A DNA stretch of 64,000 bases from Blastocystis hominis (GCF_000151665.1 NW_013171827.1:951066-1015065); one strand, 5' to 3'. Shown: positions 6,496 to 15,026, counted from the stretch's first letter. Notes: generated from the sequence alone by a model not told the origin. A program made the numbers and translations.

Positions 6496-8383
6496 TCGAT
6501 GACACCAAGTCACCTGTATTTTCCGATGTGATATGCAATTCCAATTCTGGTGCATAGTCCTTCGCAGTCCATGACATGCTTTCTCTATTGTCATTCACCG
6601 TCCACGCAATCGCATTCTGGTGAGATGGAGGTAGTTCCATAGCACTCGCATATCGAGCATTGAGTTCATTAAAACATGTGGTTGTAAGAGTATTCATCTT
6701 GATCGGGGTAGACGTATCGTCCGTTATGTAGAATTCACCACTATCGAGTACTGAGCCATCAGCTAAACGCATCGTGTATGTCGCGAGAGGCTTTAGCAGG
6801 AACCGATTATCATTCGTACGCATTTTCCAGTCATACGCAATGAAGGTGTTTGATCCTATGTACGCATGACCACCAATACCTTGATCATTCGTCATATCAG
6901 GTGGTGAATCGCTTTCAGGGTTGAACGAAGCTTCCACTGGTCGTTCGATGCACAGATTGCGTACCGTTGATGTCAATTTGAACCATGGAGTCCAACCAAA
7001 ACCATTGATCGTCGTGTCAACACTGGATCGATCGAAATACCATCCGTCTGCTTGGACATTGAAGCGAACATGATCATTCTCGATCGTCATGGATGTGAGT
7101 GGAAGCACTTTCACCATTTCAGCACCGACAGCCTCGATGAACTCGCTGAACGTGTAGTAACCGACAGGCAATGTCAACATGTGCGATTCCCTGCCATCAG
7201 TAACAACCACGTGATTACATGAGGACGACAAGTAGTAGCGCTTCGGGTTATCCACTCCTTTCACCAAGATGTCCGATTCGAATCCGAGGATCGATTTGAT
7301 TTCTGGTGCCTTCGTGAAATCGATCGTGTAGAAGTGATCTACCGTGATGTGGAACGCATTCTCACCGCTATACACCAATTCGAACAGGGCATCACTTGCA
7401 TTCAGCTTTGCAATGATCGTTTCGATGTCGTATGCACCGCGTGGTATCGTGATCTCTTGAATCGTACTGCCAGCATTGATTAGCACCACTTGATCAGTCG
7501 GCACGTTGTGCAACACGAAGTCCGTATACAACGACACAGACGAGATGTAGCACTGATCGAACGAGAGGGGATTGTCCAGCTTCACTTCCTTCTTGGTGGT
7601 ATTACCGAACACTTCGATCATGGAGAACTGGTTTGCAGAGGCAATCGTTGGGGGTGACATCGTCACCCCCGGGGGAAGCGAAGCTTCCCCCATCGATGAA
7701 GGCACTTCCTCCATCACGTCCTCAATCGTCAACTGGAGTTCGAATTCGCCGTTCAGTCGCATCATCTTGCCATCCATATCGCGGAACACGAACATCAATT
7801 GATCAAACCGAGTGATCATTGGTATGCACACGTCTTCCACACTTCGCACATAGTCAGCCGTTGGATCGTCAATGATCATCGTGGTGAGCAGGTTGTTGTT
7901 CTGGTTGGCAATCTTCAAGTCCGATGATCGCACGATCGTCGAGTAGACCTGGATCACTTGGCGATTTCGCGTGATATCAATCACGTTCGATCCACTGAAC
8001 GAAGCAGGTAGAATGACCGTTCGTCCATCGAAGCCGAGGATCTCACGAATGTCAGGTGCATCCGTGAAGTCAATCGTGTGTGGAGACTGAATCCAGATAC
8101 AACCGAACGACGAGGCATTCGTCGATATGGAAAATGTAGTATCGGTCATGGTATTGAGCAAGGCAATGATCTCACTGATCGTGTAATAACCAGCAGGGAT
8201 TGTCACAGTCTCGTTATTGCTGTTAGTAATCACATTCGTCGTGTCCACGTTGTTGAACATCGAACCATTAGGATGAAACAGGACAGTCATGGAAGTGATA
8301 TAGGGATTCTTGTACTTGTACGGATTAACCCATGTAAATGAGCCGTTGGTAGGTGAGCCTTGAATAAGCATGGAGTAGTGCAT
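6458..8383 (-). CDS. Three-module beta-rich structural protein
   Basis: The 641-residue protein begins at the ATG at 8383 and is the first gene of the block. It holds three copies of one module. Copy 1 has TVTIPAGYYTISEI, HTIDFTDAPDIREILGF and RQVIQVYSTIV. Copy 2 has ITIPRGAYDIETI and YTIDFTKAPEIKSILGF. Copy 3 has LTLPVGYYTFSEF. The (I/L)(T/P)(I/L)PxGxYxIxxI signature followed by a DFT.APEI..ILGF strand resembles modules I recall from Polinton and adintovirus virion proteins. A double hairpin at 7650-7691 interrupts the linker between copies 1 and 2. A surface or fibre role is inferred. Confidence 0.6.
   Translation of the reverse strand: MHYSMLIQGSPTNGSFTWVNPYKYKNPYITSMTVLFHPNGSMFNNVDTTNVITNSNNETVTIPAGYYTISEIIALLNTMTDTTFSISTNASSFGCIWIQSPHTIDFTDAPDIREILGFDGRTVILPASFSGSNVIDITRNRQVIQVYSTIVRSSDLKIANQNNNLLTTMIIDDPTADYVRSVEDVCIPMITRFDQLMFVFRDMDGKMMRLNGEFELQLTIEDVMEEVPSSMGEASLPPGVTMSPPTIASANQFSMIEVFGNTTKKEVKLDNPLSFDQCYISSVSLYTDFVLHNVPTDQVVLINAGSTIQEITIPRGAYDIETIIAKLNASDALFELVYSGENAFHITVDHFYTIDFTKAPEIKSILGFESDILVKGVDNPKRYYLSSSCNHVVVTDGRESHMLTLPVGYYTFSEFIEAVGAEMVKVLPLTSMTIENDHVRFNVQADGWYFDRSSVDTTINGFGWTPWFKLTSTVRNLCIERPVEASFNPESDSPPDMTNDQGIGGHAYIGSNTFIAYDWKMRTNDNRFLLKPLATYTMRLADGSVLDSGEFYITDDTSTPIKMNTLTTTCFNELNARYASAMELPPSHQNAIAWTVNDNRESMSWTAKDYAPELELHITSENTGDLVSSNGSSTRTLVFQG
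7650..7691. repeat. Double hairpin 5 (inside coding sequence)
   Basis: GGGGGTGAC/GTCACCCCC with loop ATC (7650-7670) abuts GGGGGAAGC/GCTTCCCCC with loop GAA (7671-7691). It is translated as GEASLPPGVTMSPP in a linker between structural modules. Confidence 0.85.
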
Positions 8384-8419
8384 GGTCTTTCTCTCTTTAC
8401 CTTAGTCAACAAGACAATG

Positions 8420-8462
8420 GGGAGGAATCGAAGATTCCTCCCGGGGCAACGTACGTTGCCCC
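8420..8462. repeat. Double hairpin 6 (upstream of the first element gene)
   Basis: GGGAGGAATC/GATTCCTCCC with loop GAA (8420-8442) abuts a 20-nt palindrome GGGGCAAC..GTTGCCCC (8443-8462). It lies 37 nt upstream of the ATG at 8383 and is the rightmost copy in the window. Confidence 0.85.
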
Positions 8463-8482
8463 ATCACACCCATGGATACCAT

Positions 8483-8725
8483 GGCCTACAATGGAAGTCA
8501 GGTTAACATTGCAGAAATTTGCCGAAATTGGCAGCCATGGGTTTCCGCGCGTTTCTTGTTATGGACATCGAGGTGAGCAGGTAGACAATGGCAGAAAATG
8601 GTGGAAATGGCAGTCATGGGTTTCCGCGCGTTTCTTGTTATGGACATCGAGGTGAGCAGGTAGACAATGGCAGAAAATGGCCGAAAAATGGTCGAAAAAT
8701 GGTCGAAAAATGGTCGAAAAAAGTT
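8483..8725. repeat. Degenerate tandem repeats at the element border
   Basis: Two copies of about 72 nt with 79-nt period (8530-8601 and 8609-8680) share GGGTTTCCGCGCGTTTCTTG and ATGGACATCGAGGTGAGCAG almost exactly. A decayed partial copy precedes them (about 8500-8529). An 11-nt repeat (TCGAAAAATGG) runs from about 8683 to 8723. No convincing gene lies here. The block could be part of the element's terminus or a host repeat next to it. Confidence 0.7.
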
Positions 8726-8784
8726 CACCGCGGTTATTTGGTAGAAAATGGATTTTCGCGCATCTATCGCCTTTTCCCTACTAC

Positions 8785-8804
8785 TATATATATATATATA
8801 TATA
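8785..8804. repeat. (TA)10 microsatellite
   Basis: Twenty alternating T and A bases in the gene-free stretch between the border repeats and the first ISG12-like gene. Nothing else could be assigned between 8805 and 9125. Confidence 0.9.
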
Positions 8805-9125
8805 CTTATGTATATGGGTTATGCTAAAAGGTGATATGAAAAACCGTGGTTATAATGCATGAATGCTTTTACATTTCGATTTGATTTTGAATGAGGCTCT
8901 AGTTCAAATGCGAATTCTTCGAAAGCATGAATTCACCGGAATATGGTTGTTCAAGGTCTGACGACTGCTCCTATTTTCTGTTCCTTTTTTTCAGTGAACA
9001 ATATCAACGCTATTGAACGGTTAGAATTCATACAAAAAAAACATTCCAATGTAAGAATAATTGACACAAATAGTCCCGAATTTGTTGTATGTCATACAGA
9101 AAAAAGTATTTATAGTATATATATA

Positions 9126-9521
9126 ATGTCTTCTGAAGAAAATACAGCGAACAATGTAGCTGCTACAACAGCTGCATTAGCAACAGCGGGAACAGTCGCG
9201 TATGCCACAAACACTGCAGGGGCAGTAGCCGGGATTCTCGGCTTTAGTGCTCCTGGGATAACAGCAGGATCTACTGCAGCCGGAATGATGAGTGCTGCAG
9301 CGACTAGTGGTATTGGAGGAGGTGTAATCTCATTTCTTCAAAGTGTGGGTGCTCACTTCGCTCTAGCTACAGGAGGAGGATTCTTAGCGACCACAGCTGC
9401 CATTGCTGCTCCAATCGCAGCAGGAATTGGACTATATTCGTTGCTATCTAGCAGTTCTACAACCGAGGATCAAAAGAAAAAGACAAAGAAAGATGGTACC
9501 GGACCAAGTGGCCAAGAATAA
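9126..9521 (+). CDS. IFI6/IFI27 (ISG12)-like small membrane protein, copy 1
   Basis: The start at 9126 was chosen because MSSEEN matches the start of the second copy; an upstream in-frame extension is poorly coding. The 131-residue product has the Ifi-6-16 family core of glycine/alanine-rich helices: AGAVAGILGFSAPGITAGST, MMSAAATSGIGGGVIS and LQSVGAHFALATGGG. A charged, lysine-rich tail follows (DQKKKTKKD). In animals these proteins sit in mitochondrial or ER membranes and affect apoptosis and antiviral responses; the role in a protist is unknown. A canonical 3' motif follows 20 nt after the stop, so it behaves as a host-type gene. Confidence 0.85.
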   Translation: MSSEENTANNVAATTAALATAGTVAYATNTAGAVAGILGFSAPGITAGSTAAGMMSAAATSGIGGGVISFLQSVGAHFALATGGGFLATTAAIAAPIAAGIGLYSLLSSSSTTEDQKKKTKKDGTGPSGQE

Positions 9522-9541
9522 AGGTAACATATATGTCAAAA

Positions 9542-9549
9542 TGTTTGTT
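9542..9549 (+). terminator. Polyadenylation motif TGTTTGTT of ISG12-like copy 1
   Basis: Exact 8-mer beginning 21 nt after the TAA. It is the leftmost exact copy I found at a gene end, and marks the switch from element to host-type transcription units. Confidence 0.75.
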
Positions 9550-9658
9550 TTAGTCTGGTACTGTAGTTAGGTTAATTTATTATGCTTCATCTTTAAAAAA
9601 TCCCCGCATAAAACAGTAAAAGTGTTATATGTCGTACAGTATACGCTATTATTAGTTT

Positions 9659-10039
9659 ATGTCTTCTGAAGAAAACAAAAATTCTAAAAGTACAACTGCT
9701 ACAAAAGTTGCAATAGCAACAGCGGGAGTAACCGCGTATGTTACCAACGCCGCAGGAGCAGTAGCCGGAATTCTCGGCTTTAGTGTTCCTGGGATAACAG
9801 CAGGATCTACTGCAGCCGGAATGATGAGTGCTGCAGCGACTAGTGGTATTGGAGGAGGTGTAATATCGACTCTTCAAAGTGTGGGTGCTCACTTCGCTCT
9901 AGCTACAGGAGGAGGATTCTTAGCGACCACAGCTGCCATTGCTGCTCCAATCGCAGTAGGAATTGGTGTGTATAAGTATTACACTTATGATCCTACTGAG
10001 AAAGCAAACAAGCCTTCTCGTCCCACTGGGAAAGTTTAA
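9659..10039 (+). CDS. IFI6/IFI27 (ISG12)-like small membrane protein, copy 2
   Basis: This 126-residue protein has the same core as its neighbour (AGILGFSVPGITAGST, MMSAAATSGIGGGVIS, LQSVGAHFALATGGG). The tail is different and shorter, ending EKANKPSRPTGKV. Over about 220 nt of core the two genes differ at only a handful of bases, whereas the N-terminal 25 codons and the tails diverge. This argues for recent duplication or gene conversion. A TTGTTTGT variant motif lies at 10053-10060. Confidence 0.85.
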   Translation: MSSEENKNSKSTTATKVAIATAGVTAYVTNAAGAVAGILGFSVPGITAGSTAAGMMSAAATSGIGGGVISTLQSVGAHFALATGGGFLATTAAIAAPIAVGIGVYKYYTYDPTEKANKPSRPTGKV

Positions 10040-10405
10040 AGAGTTGATTGCTTTGTTTGTGATGAAATCAAATCATTACCCTCTCGCTATTTATATAGAC
10101 ATGACAAATATGGAATCAGGAGCCTGCATCAAATCGTGTATTCCACTTTGCTTGGCCAGTGAATCTGATTGTTGTTATCATATATTCACATTGCATGTAA
10201 TAAGTAATCAGACGTGATTCCTTCACTCCCTTTCATTCCATGGATAAATAGCATATCCAAGAATTCGTTAAAGGAAATTAGAATAAGCCCGTTCCGTTAG
10301 ATCCAATATAATTAGGCCAATCTTGCTCCAAACCGATACAAAATTCTTGGATTAACCAGTGTCCCTATTTTATTATTTTGAGACAAGTACAGTTTTTCTT
10401 TTGCC
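10040..10405. other. Intergenic, no gene seen
   Basis: AT-rich spacer between ISG12-like copy 2 and the ubiquitin-like gene. Apart from the 3' motif near 10053, I see no repeat, hairpin or conserved reading frame. Confidence 0.6.
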
Positions 10406-10665
10406 ATGCATATCACTGCTAAATATTTCGATAATGTGTATGAGTTCGATGTAGAGCCTTCGGACTGGTTGCTATCTTTGAAAAAGAAGATCTCTGTAGG
10501 ATGTTATCGTTTCTCTCTAATATTCTGTAGGCGGTAACTCACTTGGCTACTGACGAAGTTCAAATTATGATTGGTGACAAGATTCTGCATTTAGAGAAGA
10601 AACTATCTTATTATGGTATTGAAGAGGGAACTGAACTGTACGTTTTCAAGAAGAAGACTGTTTAA
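10406..10665 (+). CDS. Small ubiquitin-like protein, two exons
   Basis: Exon 10406-10495, a 35-nt GT-AG intron (10496-10530) and exon 10531-10665 give a 74-residue protein. It starts MHITAKYFDNVYEFDVEPSD and ends ELYVFKKKTV. The length, the strand pattern (an xITAKxF start, then SLKKKI, then a strand before YYGIEEGTELYVF) and the predicted beta-grasp fold fit the ubiquitin superfamily. There is no C-terminal diglycine, so it is not an obvious conjugated modifier. No specific orthologue recognised. The splice keeps frame exactly. Confidence 0.65.
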
Positions 10666-10672
10666 ATATTGC

Positions 10673-10680
10673 TGTTTGTT
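10673..10680 (+). terminator. TGTTTGTT of the ubiquitin-like gene
   Basis: Begins 8 nt after the encoded TAA, so predicted cleavage is 3 nt past the stop. Confidence 0.75.
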
Positions 10681-10740
10681 GATTCAAATAAGACTCTGGA
10701 TTTAGCTTTAAAAATTTGGTGGGAAACCTAGAGTATCTTT

Positions 10741-10748
10741 CACAAACA
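10741..10748 (-). terminator. TGTTTGTG variant, 3' end of 6-phosphogluconolactonase
   Basis: Read on the minus strand, it lies 4 nt downstream of the T that becomes TAA at 10753. Confidence 0.65.
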
Positions 10749-10752
10749 AAGT

Positions 10753-11479
10753 AGGGAGTCGCCTCTTTATCTAGGAACCAGACCATGTTGCCCTGAGTAG
10801 GGCAAACCTGGGAAATTGGAAGTTCCGTTGGTCCTTTCAGAGACGAAGAAATGACTGGCCGCTTACTGGATCCAGTGGCAATAACGAAAACATTGGAAGC
10901 ATTATTAACGACTGGGAGGGTTAGAGAAATTCGATCACTCGGCGGTTTAGGGCTATTATGGACGGGCACAACCCAGTGAGTAGAATCCTTTAAGTGCGGA
11001 AAACCAGGAAAGAGCGAACAAATATGACCATCTGGACCTACACCTAGAAAAATAATGTCGAAAACTGGGTAAGAATTCTGAACAGGCAGTTCTTTCAATT
11101 CCGAGGAATATCTCAGAGTAAAAAGAAGAAGTACTTCTAATTACAATTCTGCAGACTCTTCAGGAGTAGCTCCAGAGTTTGCCTTATGGATGTTATTTTG
11201 TGGAATGTGCGCATCTTCAAAGGCTTTACTCCATGCATAATAGTTGCTATCTGGATGGTCATACGGAACACAGCGCTCATCAGCAAAGTAAAACTCCACG
11301 TTCTTCCAGGAAATGGATCCATCAGTGAGTAACTTCGATAACAGAAGTGGCTGCGATGATCCAGAGACGGCAATCGTTGTGTGTCTTCCTTTTTGCTCAT
11401 TGTTACTAACAATTTCCTTCACAAACGGAGCAACTTGCTTGTAGAGGATTTCCTTGCTTTTGATAATAGACTCTACCAT
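10753..11479 (-). CDS. 6-phosphogluconolactonase
   Basis: Two exons, 11479-11145 and 11111-10753, are joined over a 33-nt intron (11112-11144). They give about 231 residues, the usual size. Family signatures are AVSGSSQPLL (sugar-phosphate loop), FYFADERCVPYDHPDSNY and DIIFLGVGPDGHICSLFPG. It hydrolyses 6-phosphogluconolactone in the oxidative pentose-phosphate pathway; the next enzyme, 6-phosphogluconate dehydrogenase, is at 54551. The protein should end VWFLDKEATP, because the genomic CCC-T is completed to TAA by the poly(A) tail 4 nt before a TGTTTGTG motif. Reading on in frame would add a non-homologous tail. Confidence 0.92.
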
Positions 11480-11582
11480 AATATATACCTATCTGCTGTG
11501 ATAATCATTTTTATTAAACAAAGAGAACAAATATTGGTAAGAAAGAAAGACACCACCTTCAACAATCAGTATATTTGTTCTT

Positions 11583-14155
11583 CTATTTTCTAGCACTCTG
11601 AAACGAAGGCAGTACAAAGGATGGAGATGGCTGGAACCCATCAGCAGTGAAATCATAAGGCATCAAGTAATGCTCAAAGAAACGTTTTACAAGCTCAGGA
11701 TTCTTATACCGTCCTGGCATATCATGGTATCGATCGTTCGACACGATAATCGAGCGATGCTTCATTGCATGATTCACAATGTAGATATCTTCATACTCCT
11801 GAACAGCGTAGAATGTATGCGCCTTTCTCATTTCCTTTAAGAACTCGAGGTCGTCTGGCCTCTAGCACTCAGCTCTTATTCCAAACCCTACTGTGATCTT
11901 CGTAGTTGGTCTTTCTACGAATGATGGACAGAAAAAAAGTCATACCGTCAAAATACTTCGCGTTCAGATATCCGCTGATCGCGCATCCTTTCTTCCGAAA
12001 ATATTCACACGCGAGGCGAATGCCTTTGCAAGCGTACGTCTCATGGCAGCCGTAGGAAAACGCGATATTGCTGACATCCAGAACCACCGAGAACTACAGT
12101 CATTCAATCGAATTCAGCGACTACCGACGAAGGAATGTCGATGTTGCTCACCAAACTCCCCAAATTATCAAAATCGCTGAGGGACAGCGAGCTCGAAACC
12201 GTCAAAAACACCTCTTGTTTGTTGTCGTTCCCTGCGATTCATCCCTCCAACCACCCCTCCTACCCTTCTTTTGCTCTCGGCGATTTCCAGAGAGTGCTAG
12301 GGAACTGCTCCCCTTCCTCGGCGGAGACGTGACCAGTCTGCTCTCTTCGCGTTCCTCCTTTTCGCTTCTCTGCGGCTTCTTCAAGTCCTTCGCCGTTCTC
12401 TCCAATTTACCGTCCTTCGCAGTTCTCTCCAATTTACCGTCCTTTCCACCGGCGCGTGTCGATTTTCCATTCTTCTGACTGGCCACGGGAATTTTCTTTT
12501 CGGGTTTCCCTCTCGAAACCCATTGCTCGGTCTTGATGAGATGACAAACTCTCTCTGCGCTGGACTCAAACAAAGCGTCGTGAATGAATGACGTCTATTC
12601 TTCATCTCCCGGCCATTGCACAACCGTCACTTGCTGAATAAACAAAACGAACGAGCAACAGCGGAAGAGCGAAACGATCTTGGAGTAGAGAGGGTCGATT
12701 TCGGAAGCGACGGGTTTGATGTCCCGCTCAACTCTTTCTTTCATCATCACAAACGCAACTGCTGCTTTTTTCGAGATCAAATTCGAATCGAGATATTTGC
12801 TGGCATAGAAAAGCATGAGCAAAATGGGAACGAAAAACACCGTTTTGGAAGTATCGTATAACTTGATCCACGTCATGCAAACCTGGATATAGATCTGAAT
12901 CATTTTCTCGTTATTCTGCTCCTCCGGATCGGAGAAAAGAATGTTCTCATCCGAATAAACATGCGTGATCGTAATGCCAATGATGGAGATAAGCATCACA
13001 GTGGTCACACGTTCATCGTTAACACACCAATTCTATCATTCGAAAGGATATCACTCTTCTTGTCCTTCCAACACGATGGCAACTGCGCGATTTTATCGAA
13101 CTGCGACAGCTGACTCGCCAATCCGCTCAAGTCCTTCTTCACAATGCATTTGTACATTATCGATAAAAAGCAATAGACCAAAAGCGTGAGCGGATGATTG
13201 CTCTGCATGTTTATGGATTCATACAATGAATTGCAAATGCGAAACACTCGCGATATTTCTTTTGACGTGATCTCGCGATGAGGCCACTCCGAAGAGAACG
13301 CCAAGAAGTAATGAAAGATCGCGTTCAAATAAAACTCATGAACGCAATAGACGAAGCCCAGCATGAATTGGCTTCGATCATTGTCAGGATTCAAATAACA
13401 CGCGTTTTTGAAATAGTGCGATGATTTCGACAGCTTCTGGCCTTTCTTGTCTATTCGGGTAGCGAAGTTCCATCATGCGTACATGTTACGCTGTCGATCG
13501 CGAGCTGATAGCAGCCAGCGATAAGGAAGATTTCAGACAGTAGCTGGTATTTGATTTGATTGAGCCCTTCAGCGGTAGCGTTCGCTTGGAGAAACTGGTC
13601 CAAACTGGTTTTGTAGATCTTGTAAAAGCTGTTGATAAACTCCTCAATAAGAGACAGATTGGAAGTAAGCGATTGGACTAGAGCACCCGGCAAAACTCTT
13701 CTATCTTTACATCTGTTGATGGCAGCAACCATTTCACGAACCTAAAATCAAAATCAAAGGAAATGCAAAACGTAGAGTAGATTGCTCGACAAAAACACTG
13801 TGTTCATATTGGATCGATATATATCTTCAGTCTTATGAATAAATATATAAAAATAGATGGAAAGCACAAGTTGCGATAGCTTGGCGTAGGACTCAGAAAG
13901 CAAACCATCGCGAATCCACTCTTTCGAGTTTTCTGACTTGGAATCCAGCTCATAGGCACAGTCAAACAATTTCACCTCCAGTGTTGATAATGGCTATGAT
14001 TCAGTTCTTACCCAATACTATACCAGCTTTGTGATGTTAATACTTAGATTGGTGGGTTGACTGAGAAATTGCCTCTTTTTCTCGATTTCAAGGTTAGAAG
14101 ATAAATGGTTTAAGATTTCCTCGAGCTTCTTTCCCAGATTGAAGTTCGTATTCAT
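11583..14155 (-). CDS. EST1/SMG6-SMG7-like TPR protein fused to a Regnase-type NYN ribonuclease
   Basis: I read this as one gene. The first half has the EST1 14-3-3/TPR pattern (HYFKNACYLNPDNDRSQFML, then an AIFHYFLAF helix), as in SMG5/6/7 nonsense-mediated-decay factors. After a low-complexity Lys/Arg linker comes a Zc3h12a-like NYN nuclease: VVLDVSNIAFSYG, KGIRLACEYF, SIIVSNDRYHDM with its acidic residues. The halves join over a 36-nt intron (12595-12630) that removes the only in-frame TAG. There is no ATG anywhere between that TAG and the nuclease active site, and no TGTTTGTT in the sense direction. Other introns include 13994-14023. The join near 13010-13045 is unclear: an 80-nt intron or a sequence error. 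If it is one protein, it parallels SMG6, which is EST1 plus a PIN nuclease. Confidence 0.7.
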
Positions 14156-14257
14156 CGAATAAATAAATGAATGTATGTCCATCATTTCTCACATATGACA
14201 TATAACAAACAGGCAAGTTGATCATTCCTTTTTACTCTAACCCTTACAACGATTGAA

Positions 14258-14674
14258 CTAAAATACTTCCTTATTAGATTCTGCGATAAACTGCTCCAAG
14301 TCATCGACCTGGGCCCAAACTATATATTAATTTAAATGAACATCGATACTAGGCTTCTGAGATATGAGAGACGGCTTCATGCGGTTCGAATAGGTTACCT
14401 TAATCACTTTCCCAAATAATTCAGCATCTAGATTTTCATTAATCGACATGTACTAGTCACTATTCATGTTATCACGCGCTTCCGCTGCATCTTCCGCATC
14501 TTCAAATTCTACAAATCCAAAACCTCGCTTCAATCCAGTTCCGGCATCTAGGGGAATTGTTACTTCCTTTACTTCGCCGAACGGGACAAAAACGCCAAGC
14601 AATACTTGCTCGTCGACTTGGTCATCGAGTCCTCCTATCCGATAAACTAGGCTGGTCTGCAAACATACCGACAT
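14258..14674 (-). CDS. Cyclophilin E (Cyp33)-like RRM protein without a PPIase domain
   Basis: The RRM is very close to that of PPIE: RIGGLDDQVDEQVLLGVFVPFG (RNP2 side), then RGFGFVEFEDAEDAAEARDN (RNP1). Three short introns are needed to read on through AELFGKVIK to a C-terminus KPIWAQVDDLEQFIAESNKE with an encoded TAG. PPIE normally continues into a cyclophilin domain, but here the gene ends after about 105 residues and the next gene follows. Likely a spliceosome-associated RNA binder. A 12-nt GT-AG stretch just after the ATG is read as coding. Confidence 0.8.
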
Positions 14675-15026
14675 ATAGAATTTTACGATTTGACATTTTC
14701 AAAAGAAAAAGTATTGTTTTGTATTCTGTTTGTTTGAAGGGATTTCATGCAAATTAGTATGAAAACAAGTGATTTGCAATTTTGTGGAATCGAGTATTCT
14801 TCAAAAAAGTGTGAAAAAAATAATAATAGTAGTAAAAAGAACGAAAAGGAGTATCACATTGTGGAACGAATTCGTTAGTATTCTCAAACAAAAAATAAAG
14901 AAAAGAAAAGAAATGAGAGAGAGAGACACCTTTCATCCATTAACAAATTCCTTTGATTCTGAAAACCCCACCTTGTTCTAACAAACACCACTCGAAAATC
15001 CATATACCGTTTTACACCTTTCTCTC
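14675..15026. other. Intergenic, AT-rich, no gene seen
   Basis: Contains A-rich and GA-rich runs around 14810-14930. It holds the promoter side of the RRM gene and the 3' side of the ERGIC-like gene. No motif beyond composition. Confidence 0.55.

Larger units (their letters stand above)
1..8462 (-). mobile_element. Polinton/Maverick-like viral element, right part (left part outside window)
   Basis: Nine intronless minus-strand reading frames lie here head to tail, several with overlapping stop and start codons. They include an adenain-like protease and capsid-associated proteins. The region ends where host-style genes with short introns and TGTTTGTT 3' motifs begin. Paired GC-rich hairpins occur only in this interval. 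The family assignment rests on the protease and on the repeated IPxGxYxI-type module, which I recall from Polinton and adintovirus structural proteins. Major capsid protein, packaging ATPase, polymerase and integrase are not in the window and would lie to the left. No terminal inverted repeat could be confirmed because the other end is missing. Confidence 0.7.

Noticed and set aside
1-8462. Prophage or bacterial contamination as source of the left region
   Set aside because: The protease type, absence of Shine-Dalgarno-like spacing and overall gene style fit a eukaryotic Polinton-like element. A chimeric contig join cannot be excluded by eye.
12216-12223. A plus-strand TTGTTTGTTG as a terminator
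   Set aside because: It lies antisense inside the minus-strand fusion gene with no plus-strand gene ending there.
11583-12573. The NYN nuclease as an independent gene
   Set aside because: No ATG exists in frame between the preceding TAG and the catalytic core, and no 3' signal for the upstream gene is present. A 3n intron removes the TAG. The two-gene model is kept only as the alternative.
14380-14395. GGTTCGAAT resembling a tRNA T-loop
   Set aside because: No acceptor or anticodon stems can be drawn around it; it lies in an intron of the RRM gene.
14660-14671. A 12-nt GT-AG intron after the RRM gene's start codon
   Set aside because: Far below any credible intron length; the stretch reads through in frame.
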